Shown in pieces: positions 1 to 12,000 of a stretch of DNA of 64,000 bases. The stretch comes from Rhyacichthys aspro (taxonomy: Eukaryota > Chordata > Actinopteri > Gobiiformes > Rhyacichthyidae). The stretch lies in contig CM072148.1 in the NCBI GenBank assembly GCA_036850595.1, forward strand, positions 3,628,100 to 3,692,099, written 5' to 3'. Position numbers and translations under genes: made by a program. Under the pieces are notes generated by a model. That model did not search any database. It was given only the letters and a program-made list of their open reading frames with translations, and had not been told where the DNA came from. The first letter of the stretch is position 1; the number at the start of each line of letters is the position of its first letter.

Positions 1-205
1 CCAATTAAAACTAGTTCAGGTCCAACTAAAACCAGTTTCCATTAAAGGGGGTAATTGATGTTAAAGATAACTTTTGTAAGATATAATAAAGATGAAATCT
101 CACATTCAAAGTTAACAAAAGCTTCCAATTGTCACCATCTTCGGCCCCTGAAAGGATTCTAATGAACTATTGTGGCCCCTCACTTCTTTGAGTTTGACAC
201 CACTG
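1..205 (-). mobile_element. hAT-like nonautonomous element, copy A (cut by window edge)
   Basis: Read on the minus strand this begins CAGTGGTGTCAAACTCAAAG (205-186), a terminus like those of widespread hAT-type MITEs. A GAGGGGCC segment follows, then AGGGGCCGAAGATGGTGAC, and a tract ending at the window edge in units like GGTTTTAGTTGGAC. It gives the best-preserved left end of the family and was used to find the ends of copies B, C and D. The flank CTTTAGAT fits the nTnnnnAn style of 8-bp hAT target sites, but the other flank is outside the window. Confidence 0.65.
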
Positions 206-1606
206 CTTTAGATGATGTACCTTGAATGTTTACATATTAGAATAGCTAAAGCCACTTACTACTGTTCTCTATCTACTCACTTGCCATCAAAAGCCACGAG
301 TGAAATACACACAGCATAATTTTATGTTTAACTTTAGCGTCTAACAAAAGCTATCTTATGTTTAGAGCTCCATGAACTAAAACAGTTCTTCATTCAACAA
401 AATATTAACAACATACAAGAGCCATATGTTTGATTGTTAATTATCTTAGTGATGTTTTTAAGGCAAATGAGCAACTGCTGAATCATGTCCAAATGCAATG
501 ATTACTGCAAAAAAACTTTGAGTCACTTGTTTCTGCCCTGAGGTTTGAGTACGTATTTATTTACTTACGATTCTAAGTCTCAATAATGTTTTGCTACTAA
601 CAAGAGTAATCCAATAGCCTTAAGCCATGGAACATTTTTTAATTAAGTGCCTAACCTCTATTGATTCTGGAAAAACTGCTTTTCTAATGAGTTCTGAAGC
701 TGCCAAAAACACAAACGAAGGCGTCCCTTTGAGCTCTATTATTAGTTTTAAGTAGAATCATTGAAGCCTTATGACATAACTCACAAAGACGACTTTCATA
801 AAAACCAGACTTCAACACCAGTAAAAATACAACTCTCGTCTCCAGGTCCTGACTAATCCAATATTCGATCAGCTGCACAAACAAGACAAGACGAGCCGAG
901 AGAACGAGGGGAGCGTTTTACTGTATGGAAGGGCTATATGCAACTTCTCACTCCCACTGTAATTGCTACTTACGGGAGACGCTGAGTGTAGAGTAGACAC
1001 GCCAAGTCCGACCGCACCAGAGCTGTCTGCCCGCCACGCTGCGTCTGATTAGCATAAAGAGAAGGATTTCCGAAACCCAAAGCCATCAATGGCACATACA
1101 TGAGGCTGTGCACCGGGAATAGCAGGCCACAACTTAGGCCCTCCAGAAATAGCCCTCCCTCTGCACCGCAATTGAGGCAAAGGAGCGAAGGAGATTTTAC
1201 TGCCGCCCTTAACACCCGCCTTTAAAACTGCTCCTGCTTCGGCTTTATTTAATCTTCACAGCGAGCGGCGAAGATATGGATACTAATATTCAAAAAGAAC
1301 AATCAAAGTTCAAATCTTCGGCCTGACATTTAAAAAAAAGCACCAAAGCTATTAAATTGTACACGGAGACATAAAAGAACAGTGCTTGCTGGACTTTTTT
1401 TTTATTTCCGGGAGGTTTTTTTTTCCAGTGAGTGACTACTTTCTACACGATAAATATATATGACACTCAAGATTATCAAAAAAACACTAAATGGTACCAA
1501 AACAATGCTAAAATGTATATATTTAAGAGTAACACATCTGAGATTCAATGTTCCAATGCTAAAATAATGGTAAAAACTTCCAACAGAATCAATACAATGT
1601 TGGTAA

Positions 1607-1720
1607 TAGGGCTGGACGACGTGGCTAAAACATAAAATCTCTTTTTTTTTTTCATTTTTCAGACGATTTATGATTTTGATTACGATTTTATTGTCTTGCT
1701 ACTGATCTAAAAATGTAATT
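1607..1720 (+). mobile_element. 5' end remnant of a GGGCTGG-type fish transposon
   Basis: TAGGGCTGGACGACGTGG followed by a T-rich stretch, then GATTTATGATTTTGATTACG, resembles the end of a very common fish repeat (consensus of the type TAGGGCTGGGCGATATGG with GATT-rich continuation). Family not assigned; no coding capacity. Confidence 0.45.
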
Positions 1721-3148
1721 CTTTTTGTTTGTTTGTTTTTAAGCAGTATCAGGAGTGTGCATTATCCTTAGAATAAAGCATTTTAGGTTAGACACTGTAG
1801 TTAGTATAGTTTGATCCCTCTCTGTCTCCATAAATCATGTCTAATATCATTTCCGCAACATTAAAAGAGCAAAAGGAATAATACTTTCACAATAATATCA
1901 CAAAATTTCAGTTTGAAGACTTTGCACCATCGAATTTAATACCAATATAGCACAGAGGACTATTGCCCCGATACCAATAACTGGATCGTTTGTACTCATT
2001 TGACAAGTACTTTACAAATACGAGGAATGTTTTATACACAAACATATTTTGGGCAAACATCTCAGCAGGTAACGGAGATGCTGTGAAATGACGAAGCGGC
2101 CCGGCTAATGCGGCCATCCGTACTGAGCTCTGTGATACAGGTAGGAGCTACCTTCCACGGCTCACAGGGGAGCTTAAACTCATTATCATCCATCAGCTTC
2201 AGCCGGGCTAAAGCACATGAAGAATTAGCCGTTCGCTGTGTTACGATGTGCCACCGCAGAATTATTAACTTAGATGCTAATAACTTTGAGCTCACAAACA
2301 CAGGCTCCTGCTGTGTCATACTTTCTTAGCCGTATCAACGTAGAGGCTGCTGTAAAGAGGATTTCTTACGGCTATATTGGGATTTATTTCAAGAATCCTG
2401 AATCGTATTATGTTAATGCAAACAAAAATAGTCCGATATTTCAACAACAACAATCAACAGCCCTACCTGCATGTCATTTAATCAGCACCATCCAAACAGA
2501 GGCACAGCATGAGAACCAACATTTGCATGAGCTGGCCTTTAGCGCAGGCCCACACTGGGAATTTAAATTTAGGATTGGTAATGCCATGCTCAGACTGAAA
2601 AGGGAATTGAGTTTATACCAAGAACAAAGGGAAGCAAAACTGCTATTTGTTTATGAGCACACATAAATATATTCAGTAATAGGTCTCAGCAAAAAGCAAT
2701 CGAACAAACAAGTAAACAGCATCATTTCAAAGTTGGACTGAAATAAATGTTTCAAATGGTCAACAAAATCTAGCTTTTTCCATTAACTTTCATTGTGGAG
2801 CTAAATGCTATCATAAAAAAATGCAAACAGTCATGTAAAAAAGCAGGCAGCTGAAGAAAAACGGTAGAAATGATAGAATAATAATTCAATTTGGAGGCAT
2901 ACTTGATGTTTTAGTAAATATATGTACATAGGGTTGCTCCAGTGTGGAAAAAATCATCACTGACTTTGAAAATATGTTGGATTTGTTGAATAAAACTGTG
3001 AATTCTTCTTAAAGTTAATAATATATTCAAGCGTATAAATAGCTTTAAAAAAATAAACAGAAATAATAATTAATTAAGATAAATAAATAAGATCAACACT
3101 GCACAATCTCATGGAAAACAAGTAATAAATAAAAACAAGTAATAAATA

Positions 3149-3226
3149 ATCTTTTTTTTCTTGATTATATAGGTTTTGTGATCGTTGGGAGACAAAATTG
3201 AAATTAAAAATTCGATTAATTGCACA
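3149..3226 (+). mobile_element. 3' end remnant of a GGGCTGG-type fish transposon
   Basis: The tract TGAAATTAAAAATTCGATTA then ATTGCACAC resembles the far end of the same repeat type as at 1607 (CGATTAATTGCNCAGCCC). The two pieces are 1.4 kb apart in the same orientation, so they could be one split element or two fragments. Confidence 0.4.
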
Positions 3227-5826
3227 CATGAGACTTTCTATGGCCCTTCAAAGTCAAAAGTCCAAATGTACATCTTTAATGCTTCAATAGAACCCTGATG
3301 AGTTTACTTCTGCTCTATTTACATTCGATAAACTGTCCAAAACATTGAGCCAAAGCCAGAATATCCAGACTTACATGTGCCTTGAGCAACACTGAACCAC
3401 CAACCTTTCCACAGCAGGGTGCCCGCAACTCCTGCCAAAACGTACAACACGAAAACACATCACGAATCCTGCACACTCTCAGATTATGAGCAACATCCTT
3501 TGGTGCAGCGGGTTTCACAATATTCATCTCCACAGTCATACGGCGAGTGGGCGTGTTGTCAGAGTTGGCAGCTTTAGCTCCTTATCTAAACTTTTAAACC
3601 ACAGAAACATTCTTCTCTCAAAAACTTTAAGGAATCCTGAAGGAAAAACACGATCAGAGATGTGTAAAGATAGTCTGATGTGCATTTTGTTGGTTTTCAA
3701 AATGCTGCGTTCCATTTTAGTGTGACTTGCTGCCAGCGTGCTCCAGATCTCTGACCATGGGACTAGCCACCCACGCTAATATCGAGCGGTGATATCAGTG
3801 TGAGAAAAATAATTCACAAAACGCCTGGTGTGAAAAATATCCAAATGTTTAGAAAGCCGCAGTACATTTAAAATGATACTGCATTTAATATTCAAGGCTC
3901 CATATCTATATTTGAGATACTGTAGGTCTTGTACTAAACAATCAGATACAAAGGACCTTGCCATTTTTAAATCAAGACCTGTCAAGAAACGTGTATATTT
4001 TTTTTATTGGACTGATGCAAATTAAAATTGACTTTAAATGCAAATTATAGTGTTTGGTGTTAGATAATGATGAGAATTTTAAGTTAGAGTCCATTTATAT
4101 CATAGAATATAGACCATTTTGATGATTTTGGTCTGACTCTTCCCTCAGACTAAACTAGGGATGGGCATTTTTCACAAATATTACATTTTTAAGCTCATAA
4201 AAAGTGAATATTCAAATAGTTTAATGAGACAAGCGTTCATTTCTGAAGCGATTGGGGTATATACAGAAACATTATAGGCTGTGTGTCTTTATTTGGTGGG
4301 TCAATAATGATAATAATTAATATGAGTCCTCATGGTTGTGGTGCTAAGATGTTATAGATGATGATGTTTAAAGATAACGATCCTTAGTTGTGGAATAGTG
4401 AAGGATATTTTTACTCATCCTTTAAGTTTCAAACATCAAGATGGGAACGAGGCCACAAAGTCTCATCAGTTTTTATCCAATATTGTACATTAAGCAGGTA
4501 TTGTGTCTATGGTTTAAGTCTATTGTGCATTGCTCTTGAATGTTGGCGCTGACTTGGTTTCAGTCGAGTTCTAGACTTGTTCTTGATACACTCTTCATGA
4601 CAAGGTCCCGTTTAATGTGGTTTTCACTAAAGTGGTGCAGAAAGCAACGGCCTCCTCTCTACTGGACGTTCCCAGTATTCCAGACCATATTCTCAAATGC
4701 TTCTTTATTACTACCTAAGCCAGAGCTCACCAAAGAAGTCTGCATTCCCAACGACTCTGCAGTCTCACACACACGAGCACAAAGCCATCCTCAGGCGTGG
4801 GCTGAGCCGGGCCCGTAGTAATTATAGCCGAGCTGTTTTGAGAGGCAGAGAAAAACAACGGCGAAGCAGCAGCAGTGGCGCTCTCAATCATGTCCCAGAG
4901 TGCTCGAACCGCCGCGCCAAAATGGAGACCTGAGGGGAGTCGGGGACGTTGTCGGTCTGCTTCAAACCCGGGCGCTGCAGCGTGATTAGCAGTCTTCAGA
5001 GTGACACACATATTTACGTGACACACATTTAGCCGTGACTCCAGACAATCTGGAATGTAGTGGGAGTCTGCGTCGGATAAACACCATTGCAATTTTCAAA
5101 GTCCTTGAGCTACTTAAGATTGTTGTTGAAAAAGTTATTCCGAGCTCTCGTTCGGAGAGTCATTTGAAGAATGAGAAAAAGCAGCAAGTGTTCTGCGCCA
5201 GACAACCTTATGAATAATCTTCATCTCATTAGGAGTTAAGTGTCTGCTACTTGAGCCTAGAACAATACAGGGACAAGTATTTGTTCTCACTTCCAAGAAG
5301 CCCATTGATTCTGTCGATATGCAAACTGTGGGACAATTCAAAATGACTGTTGAGTGTGAAAAAGGACTGAACAAACGCAGGAGATGTTTGTTCCTCTCCT
5401 TGTAACTCTGTGACTAGACTAAAACCTCGCTTTATTGTGTGTGAACATGACCGAATCATTTAAACAATGGGAGATTTGGAAGCCAACCCAATGGCGTTTA
5501 TATTTACAGGCGTTTGACTCCCGTTTTGAACTCGTTGTGAAAGCGATTCTGAAGGCATTTCTGGTGAGCATTGTTTACGTTGGGATTGCGATATCTCAAC
5601 ACCTCACAGCTGCACGGCTTATTGCTCAGTGCACCGGGGAAGCAGCCGAATGCTATTTCTATTGCTTTAGAACAGGTTTGTTTGTGTGTGGAGCATTCCT
5701 CACACATACATCTAGGAAGTGTGGTGGCTAAGTAGGATGGATTTATATCTGGAAGTGACAAGGATCCATTTACACAACAATGTGAACCAGTGGTGAAGTA
5801 AATATAGGCTGCATATAGATGCCAGG

Positions 5827-6340
5827 CCACTAGGGTGCGCTGTCAATATGAGCTCTACTCACTCTCTGGATGTATTGTTTGAATATGATTATTTTGCCAT
5901 TGTTTTTTTCCGTTGAATTGGCAATAGAAAATGTCAGGCTGTAAGGATAGCCATCTAATTTTTGGAGTTTATGAAGATAAGGATATAATTTCAGAATAAA
6001 AACGTGCAAAACTTTTGAACTAAGGTCCTTTTACAAAAGAATGGCAGTCCTGAAAGTGGGAAAAACATGTTGCGTATTGAATATAATCTGCCTTTACGTG
6101 TCGTCACTTGTCATTTACTTCAAGGACCAGTAGATGGTGCTGTTTAAAGCATTAGACCTGTTAGAACATAAGTTTCAGTCGAACAACACATATGAATTCA
6201 GCTAAAATGGAAATAGCCAAAAGCAGGGTGGAATTTTATCATTTTCACTACACATTGGCAAAGTTTTAGAAAAAATGCAACGCTGTTTGACTAATTTGAC
6301 TAATTTTGCAGTGAGTATAACAGGCAAGTAGGAGGCGCTG
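5827..6340 (+). promoter_or_regulatory. three CTCF-like motifs in one orientation
   Basis: CCACTAGGGTGCGCTG at 5827-5842, CCAGTAGATGGTGCTG at 6127-6142 and CAAGTAGGAGGCGCTG at 6325-6340 each resemble the vertebrate CTCF core (CCASYAGRKGGCRS). All are on the plus strand; the first two are exactly 300 bp apart. They may instead be relics of a dispersed repeat that carries such motifs. Confidence 0.3.
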
Positions 6341-7065
6341 TGAAATTATGGCTCACCAACACTGAATCATCTAAAGAGAAAAAACGGTCTATCAAAAATG
6401 AGTTTCCTGGGAAATTTATGTCGCCCCTTTTGACCGATTATATCTGGAATCTGAAAAAGACATCACAACACATCCAAACTTTGTCCATTAAATCTAAACA
6501 AAATGTTATTTGGAGCCTAGGGGTGCTTTCTGTTCACTTATTCCCTTGTTCCAAACCAACTGGGCTTCACTTTTGAAAGTCACAACTAAATTTATCCTTT
6601 AAAACAATTCACGAAGCACCCATTGAGCCTCGCAGTAGATCATTCTGACAGAGAGCAGGCCGTCTGACATTATCTTGTTTTGCTAATATTGGATAAAAGG
6701 CTCCCAAGCACCTACCGACTATAACGTCTGTAAAACAAGTACAGAATGTGCCGCTGCATTAAATTTTCATATACAACGGTCTTCTCATTTTTAAGCCCCT
6801 AATATGTTGTTCGGTTCAGTCGAGCCGGCTCCGAGGGTTCGCTCGAGGAGGTGAGCGCGGCCTAATCACATTTTGATGTGCACCAGCAACAGGAGCGACC
6901 TGGTCCATTAAACAGAGCTGTCTGAGAGCACCGCCACATTAACCCCGGGGCAGGAAGGTTTAAGTGATAAAAAGTCATTAAATATAAAACAATGTGCACC
7001 GTGGGTTCAGGGAGTGGACATATCCCAAAGTCAGACGGAGAAGTGAGTTCAGAGTTTCTTTAGAG

Positions 7066-8076
7066 CACTAGAACTCACAGTGGAGAGGGGCCGCAACAGT
7101 AAATAAGAAGTATTTACAACAAATCCAACTAAAACCTGTTCAAATCCAACTAAAAACTGCTCAAATCCAACTGAAATATGTTCAAATCCAACTAAAACCT
7201 GCTTAAATCCATATAAAAACTAATCAACTCCAACTAAACCTGTTCAAATCCAACTAAAACCAGCTCAAATCCAACTGAAACCTGCTTAAATCCATATAAA
7301 ACCTAATCAACTCCAACTAAAACCTGTTCAAATCCAACTAAAACCAGCTCAAATCCAACTGAAACCTGTCCAAGACCATTTAAAAACTGTTCAAATCCAA
7401 CTAAAACCTGCTTAAATCCAACTGAAACTTGTTCAAATCCAACTTAACCTGTTCAAATTCATATAAAACCTAATCAAATCCAACTAAAACCTGTTAAAAT
7501 CCAACTGAAACTTGTTCAAATCCAACTAAACCTGTTCAAATTCATATAAAAACCTGTTTAAATCCAACTGAAACCTAATCAAATCCAACTAAAACCAGCT
7601 CAAATCCAACTGAAACTTGTTCAAATCTAACTAAACCTGTTCAAATTCATATAAAACATGTTCAAATCCAACTGAAACCCAATCAAATCCAACTAAAACC
7701 TGTTCAGATCCAACTAAAACCAGCTCAAATCCAACTAAAACCAGCTCAAATCCAACTGAAACCTAATCAAATCCAACTAAAACCAGCTCAAATCCAACTG
7801 AAACTTGTTCAAATCTAACTAAACCTGTTCAAATTCATATAAAACATGTTCAAATCCAACTGAAACTTGTTCAAATCCAACTGAAACTTGTTCAAATCCA
7901 ACTAAACCTGTTCAAATCCAACTAAAACCTGTTCACATCCAACTACAACCTGTTTAAGACAACATAAACCTCTTGAAATCCAACTCAATTCTAATACCCC
8001 AAAATATTACATTCAAAAAGTATTGAAGGGGCACATAAAACATTGCAAAGGGCCACATCTGAGTTTGATAAGTGTG
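7066..8076 (+). mobile_element. hAT-like element with 21-bp minisatellite, copy B
   Basis: The left end (GAGAGGGGCCGCAACAG near 7083) and right end (ATTGAAGGGGCACATAAAAC at 8022, then GAGTTTGATAAGTGTG) match copies A and C in the same polarity. Between them lies a 7117-7985 array of about 40 degenerate 21-bp units containing CAAATCCAACTAAAACCTG. This is the reverse complement of the main array unit in copy C. Flanks CTTTAGAG and CGTTAGTT resemble each other only partly, so target-site duplication is not proven. There is no transposase ORF. Confidence 0.65.
7117..7985 (-). repeat. 21-bp minisatellite array in copy B
   Basis: There are about 40 imperfect units of 21 bp. Variants include a CATATAAAACC form recurring every few units, which suggests amplification of multi-unit blocks. 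Orientation is opposite to the arrays in copies C and D although the host element has the same polarity. Confidence 0.85.
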
Positions 8077-8840
8077 CGTTAGTTTACATTGGGACTATTT
8101 TGGGAACGGAAGAGTATTGTTTTAATGAACAGTGTATTTTTGAATTTTAAATGTAGACTCACGACCAGTAAACTACATAAAGGACATAAAGGATGAACTC
8201 AGTAATGGTCCATTTCCCTGATATCTCTCTAGAGTCCTGCGACCATTGTTTGTTCCCGATTCGACGGAAACGCGAGGAAGTTGTTGAAAGTAAAGCACTT
8301 CCTATCTCATTTCCTGTGATAACGGTCGGACCCTCAGTGAACCGCTGATAACACTGGCACTCGTGTGTTTGTTTTCCCTTCCAAACAAAGAGAGGTGTTA
8401 CTGAACGTTGTGGCGAAAAAAGTAGATCATTCACAGTGGAACACCTCGGCCTCCCTCATTTAGTTACCGTTCCATTCAGGCCCAAAGAGAAGAATGCACA
8501 TAAAAACAGTGGAAGGCATCCAAACATGCAACTTATTACCTTCGGCAAAAAAAGGGAGGGTAAAAACGGTTAAGAATTTGAGTTTAGGCCAGTTTTAGAG
8601 CTTGTAGAAACATGTTGTGATGGTGATACAGATAGGTGGGGTTTTAGGTGTGATGATAAATGATAAATCTTGTGCCAGGTCAACAAAGCAATTAATGATT
8701 AAGAGGGAAACAGAAACAGACAGGATAAAAAACACTTTCATCCATAAAGAAATGCAGGTTTAAATGGTTTAAATGCAACATTAAACATAGAGGTATTTTT
8801 TAAACGTGAACTTAAATGTATTTATTTACTCGCGGTTTGT

Positions 8841-8870
8841 TTTATTTATTTATTCATTTATTTATTTAAT
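8841..8870 (+). repeat. (TTTA)n microsatellite
   Basis: About seven TTTA units with one TTCA variant, in a longer T-rich region. Confidence 0.9.
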
Positions 8871-8999
8871 ACATTTGTTTTACTTTTTCTTTTTTTTACA
8901 TTTTACATTTTACTCTCATTTTATTCTTACTTTTCTGAAATACAGTAAAACAAAGCCGCCATTGTTTTTAAACTGTTGTGAATATTGTTTTTAATGATT

Positions 9000-9062
9000 T
9001 TATGTTGTTGAAGCACCTTGAGTTACATTAAACTGAATGAAAATTTATATAAAGTTTGATTG
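9000..9062 (+). mobile_element. L2-like LINE/SINE 3' tail remnant
   Basis: GAAGCACCTTGAGTTACATT then GAAAATTTATATAAAGTTTG resembles the common fish 3' tail of the form AAAGCACTTTGAGYTGCATT...ATATAAATAAAGTTT. It is short and degenerate. Confidence 0.4.
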
Positions 9063-12000
9063 ATGATATCTAATAAATAAAACAAAGACTATAAGATGCA
9101 AAGTCTACATTGGAATCCATTTATTTACTATGGATTAAAAAAACAACAAATACTTGAATGTAAGAGTGTAACCTGAATGTTTGTTTTAAATAGACCATTG
9201 AACTTGTATAAAAGTGACCAGTAAAAAAAGTATTCCAAATAAATATATAATGTAAATGAACTGTCCCGTACCATTTGGTAGAAACAAAGATTTACAGTGA
9301 ATCCTGCTCCATCCGACTTTATTACGAGCGTCTGCGTCTGGAGGAAGTGTTCGTCACGCTCTGCCTACTTGCCCTTATAACACATGCATGTACTGATAAG
9401 ACAGCTCTGTTCAAAGTCCACTAACTTATCACATTTACAATATTTGAACGGCGAGAGAATGAATCACTGTGTAATAAAAAAAAAGAAGAAAACGCTCAGT
9501 CTTCAGCAGAAAAGGTGGGCAACTCCAGTCAGTAACCTCACATGAACTGGCACACAGCGCTGTCAGCTCTTTTACAAAAAGAAAAATGGAAGTTGACAGC
9601 TAGTGGGCAGAGCGTCTCCAGAGCAGCACATGGAGGAGCAGTTTTACCCTTCTACCCTTTTGTTTTTTACACAGCCTTCACACTAAAGTCATTTTAAATA
9701 TCTATATCTGCATGTGTTGAGATGTAAAAGTTTTAGATCCATGACGACTGGCTTCTGTTAATTCTCTGTGCTTTAGGTCAACAAGTGTCACATTACTGTA
9801 CTCTGTGAATGTTTGAAAGCCCACTGCCTGCAGCTAACACACTGACAACTCTGTTTTAATTCAAGAATCCCAGAACCTTGGTGTTTGTTTAGATCCAACA
9901 AATATCAAAAGGCGGATTATAATATGACTTTATGGTTGCAGTAAACTATTTTGTGTGAATGCACTGGCTCAGATCCAAAAGTATGCCCTGAAACCAACTC
10001 CAAAAGCCAACCCTGTCATGCTGTGCTCTGTTATTTCCTCTGACCAAATATGGGCATCACTTCCGGCTCCATTATATCCCGGGGCAGGCTCAAAGTCCAA
10101 TTGAAAAACTGAACATATAATCTCCCATTAGCCACTGAAAGAATACTGGATCCTTAAGGCCATTTTCAGGGTTGAGAGCAGCCACGCAGCCACAGGTTTA
10201 TCCATTTTATTCAAATGCACCGATCTCATATGGTTAAAGAAGTTATAATTCATACCCAGCTGACTGGCACCATATACAGCCAATAAAACCGCACCTCATC
10301 TCTCTCTTTCTTCTTCAATCCCTTCAAAAGCGGGCCTGCATCAAGCCGTTAAGTTCTAAGCTCACAGATGTCGGAGCTGCAATAGTGTCTGCAGGAGAGA
10401 AGAGCTGGCCTTGCACTTTAATGACAAACTGAAGTCAGAGAGAGCGGCCCAAACAGCGGGACTTGTTTACTTGGCAGAAATAAAGTAGACCTAAGCCTTT
10501 CATCCCGGGCTTTACCGACCCAATGTGGCTGCGCTCAGAAAAAAAGGGCAACCATCGCCACCCAAGGCGTCAAGAACAGCCTTGGTTTGTGTTTGAAGCT
10601 TGACAGGCTGCTTTGGAAGGCAACACGAGGCCAGTGCCCGTGATAGAGGGCTAGGTAGTTAGCTTTAAACTCGTGCCTACAGAACTCCAAAAGCCACACA
10701 CAAAACACAGGCCTTAGCGTTGGTCTCTTTTTCCCACCCCTTCATAAAGCTTTGTAGATACGCCAAGATGGGGCCCGTGCTTCCAATGCAATTTTAGAAT
10801 GTGTAATTACAGAGGTTGGTATGCTGTAAATTTAAACATTTTGAAAAACCTGTAATATGCGGTGAGAAAGCCATTTTGAGTCGATAATGTGGAGAGATAT
10901 CAGGTCTATTTTCATAACCGGAGTGTTGTTTGTGGAAATTAATATATTCACGTCAAGTTAACAAAGCAGGTCTATTTGAAAAGCATGTGAGATATTGTAT
11001 TATTAGGAGACAAAAGCACAAGCAGCTCTTGCAAGATGTGAAAGTGCAGGAAAACAAGGCAGTTAAATGTTGCTACCTTTAACTAAGTTTTGAAATGTGA
11101 TTTTATCAAGTGTAAAATGCTAAGCTAATAGGCATAAATTAAAAACAAGACTTGGCATAAGGAGTGAAAACAAACAAGGAAACTGTAGCCGCAAATGTTT
11201 TCAAATTTGCATAAATTAACAAATTAAATTGACTTCTTTGTCAATTTATGCATTTGGCACAACGCCACAACTACAATAACAACTCTTTTATGAGTCCAAT
11301 TAAAATAAGACTTTTAAAATACATTAAAAAAAAACACCTCAGTTCAACAGGAACAAGCTACTGCTGCTTTTATAGAGGCATATTTGGACTGGAGCTGGAC
11401 TAAGTGCTTGGGGCAGGACCTGAGGTTTTGCCACAAAATGCAAATCAAAAGAAATAAATAAGAAAAATAGATATACATACATTTTAGAGCAACAGAACTG
11501 CTCAAATGTCAGCTGTCTGTTGTTGTGAGGGTCTGATATAACGTGAAAATGAAAGGGAAGAAGGGAAAAACTATTAAAGCAGACTGTAATAGACACCAAA
11601 GCTTCATTTCAAGGCGTCAATACAAATAATTAAACGACCCATTCAAGTGTAGGGAGCTATAAGTATACATGTAAGCACAGTAACTATTTCATCACTCCCA
11701 TTCAGGTATTAAAGTGCTTTCTCAACAATAAGCTATTCTTGGCCACTATTGTGACCAACAGGATTAGATGAGCCAAAAACACAGACACAAAAATATCATT
11801 TGTGGAGTCTTTCAAAAGGATCGTTAGCCGTGCGTCTGCTTCTGCATAAATCACTGTCTTCTCCTGTAGTCGCTTGTATTTTCAACACAGTCCTCTAGCT
11901 CCACTCTTCAAAAACAAAGACAGTGAGAGGGGGGAAAAAAATCAAAGCGAAGAGATTTAATGAAGTTTTCTTTGTCCGTGGCTCTCTTTGTTGAACCTGA

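Larger units (their letters stand above)
206..7065 (-). other. fat1 intron 3 segment
   Basis: No coding exon is recognised. It holds two terminal fragments of a GGGCTGG-type transposon (1607-1720 and 3149-3226), three CTCF-like motifs (5827-6340) and two CpG-denser, conserved-looking patches at about 960-1250 and 6820-6960. A GTAAGT occurs on the minus strand near 971 but the preceding frame does not resemble FAT1. Confidence 0.6.

Noticed and set aside
970..1215. minus-strand exon ending at a GTAAGT near 971
   Set aside because: The frame does not resemble any FAT1 repeat and its stop overlaps the putative donor; phase 1 continuation of exon 3 is not met.
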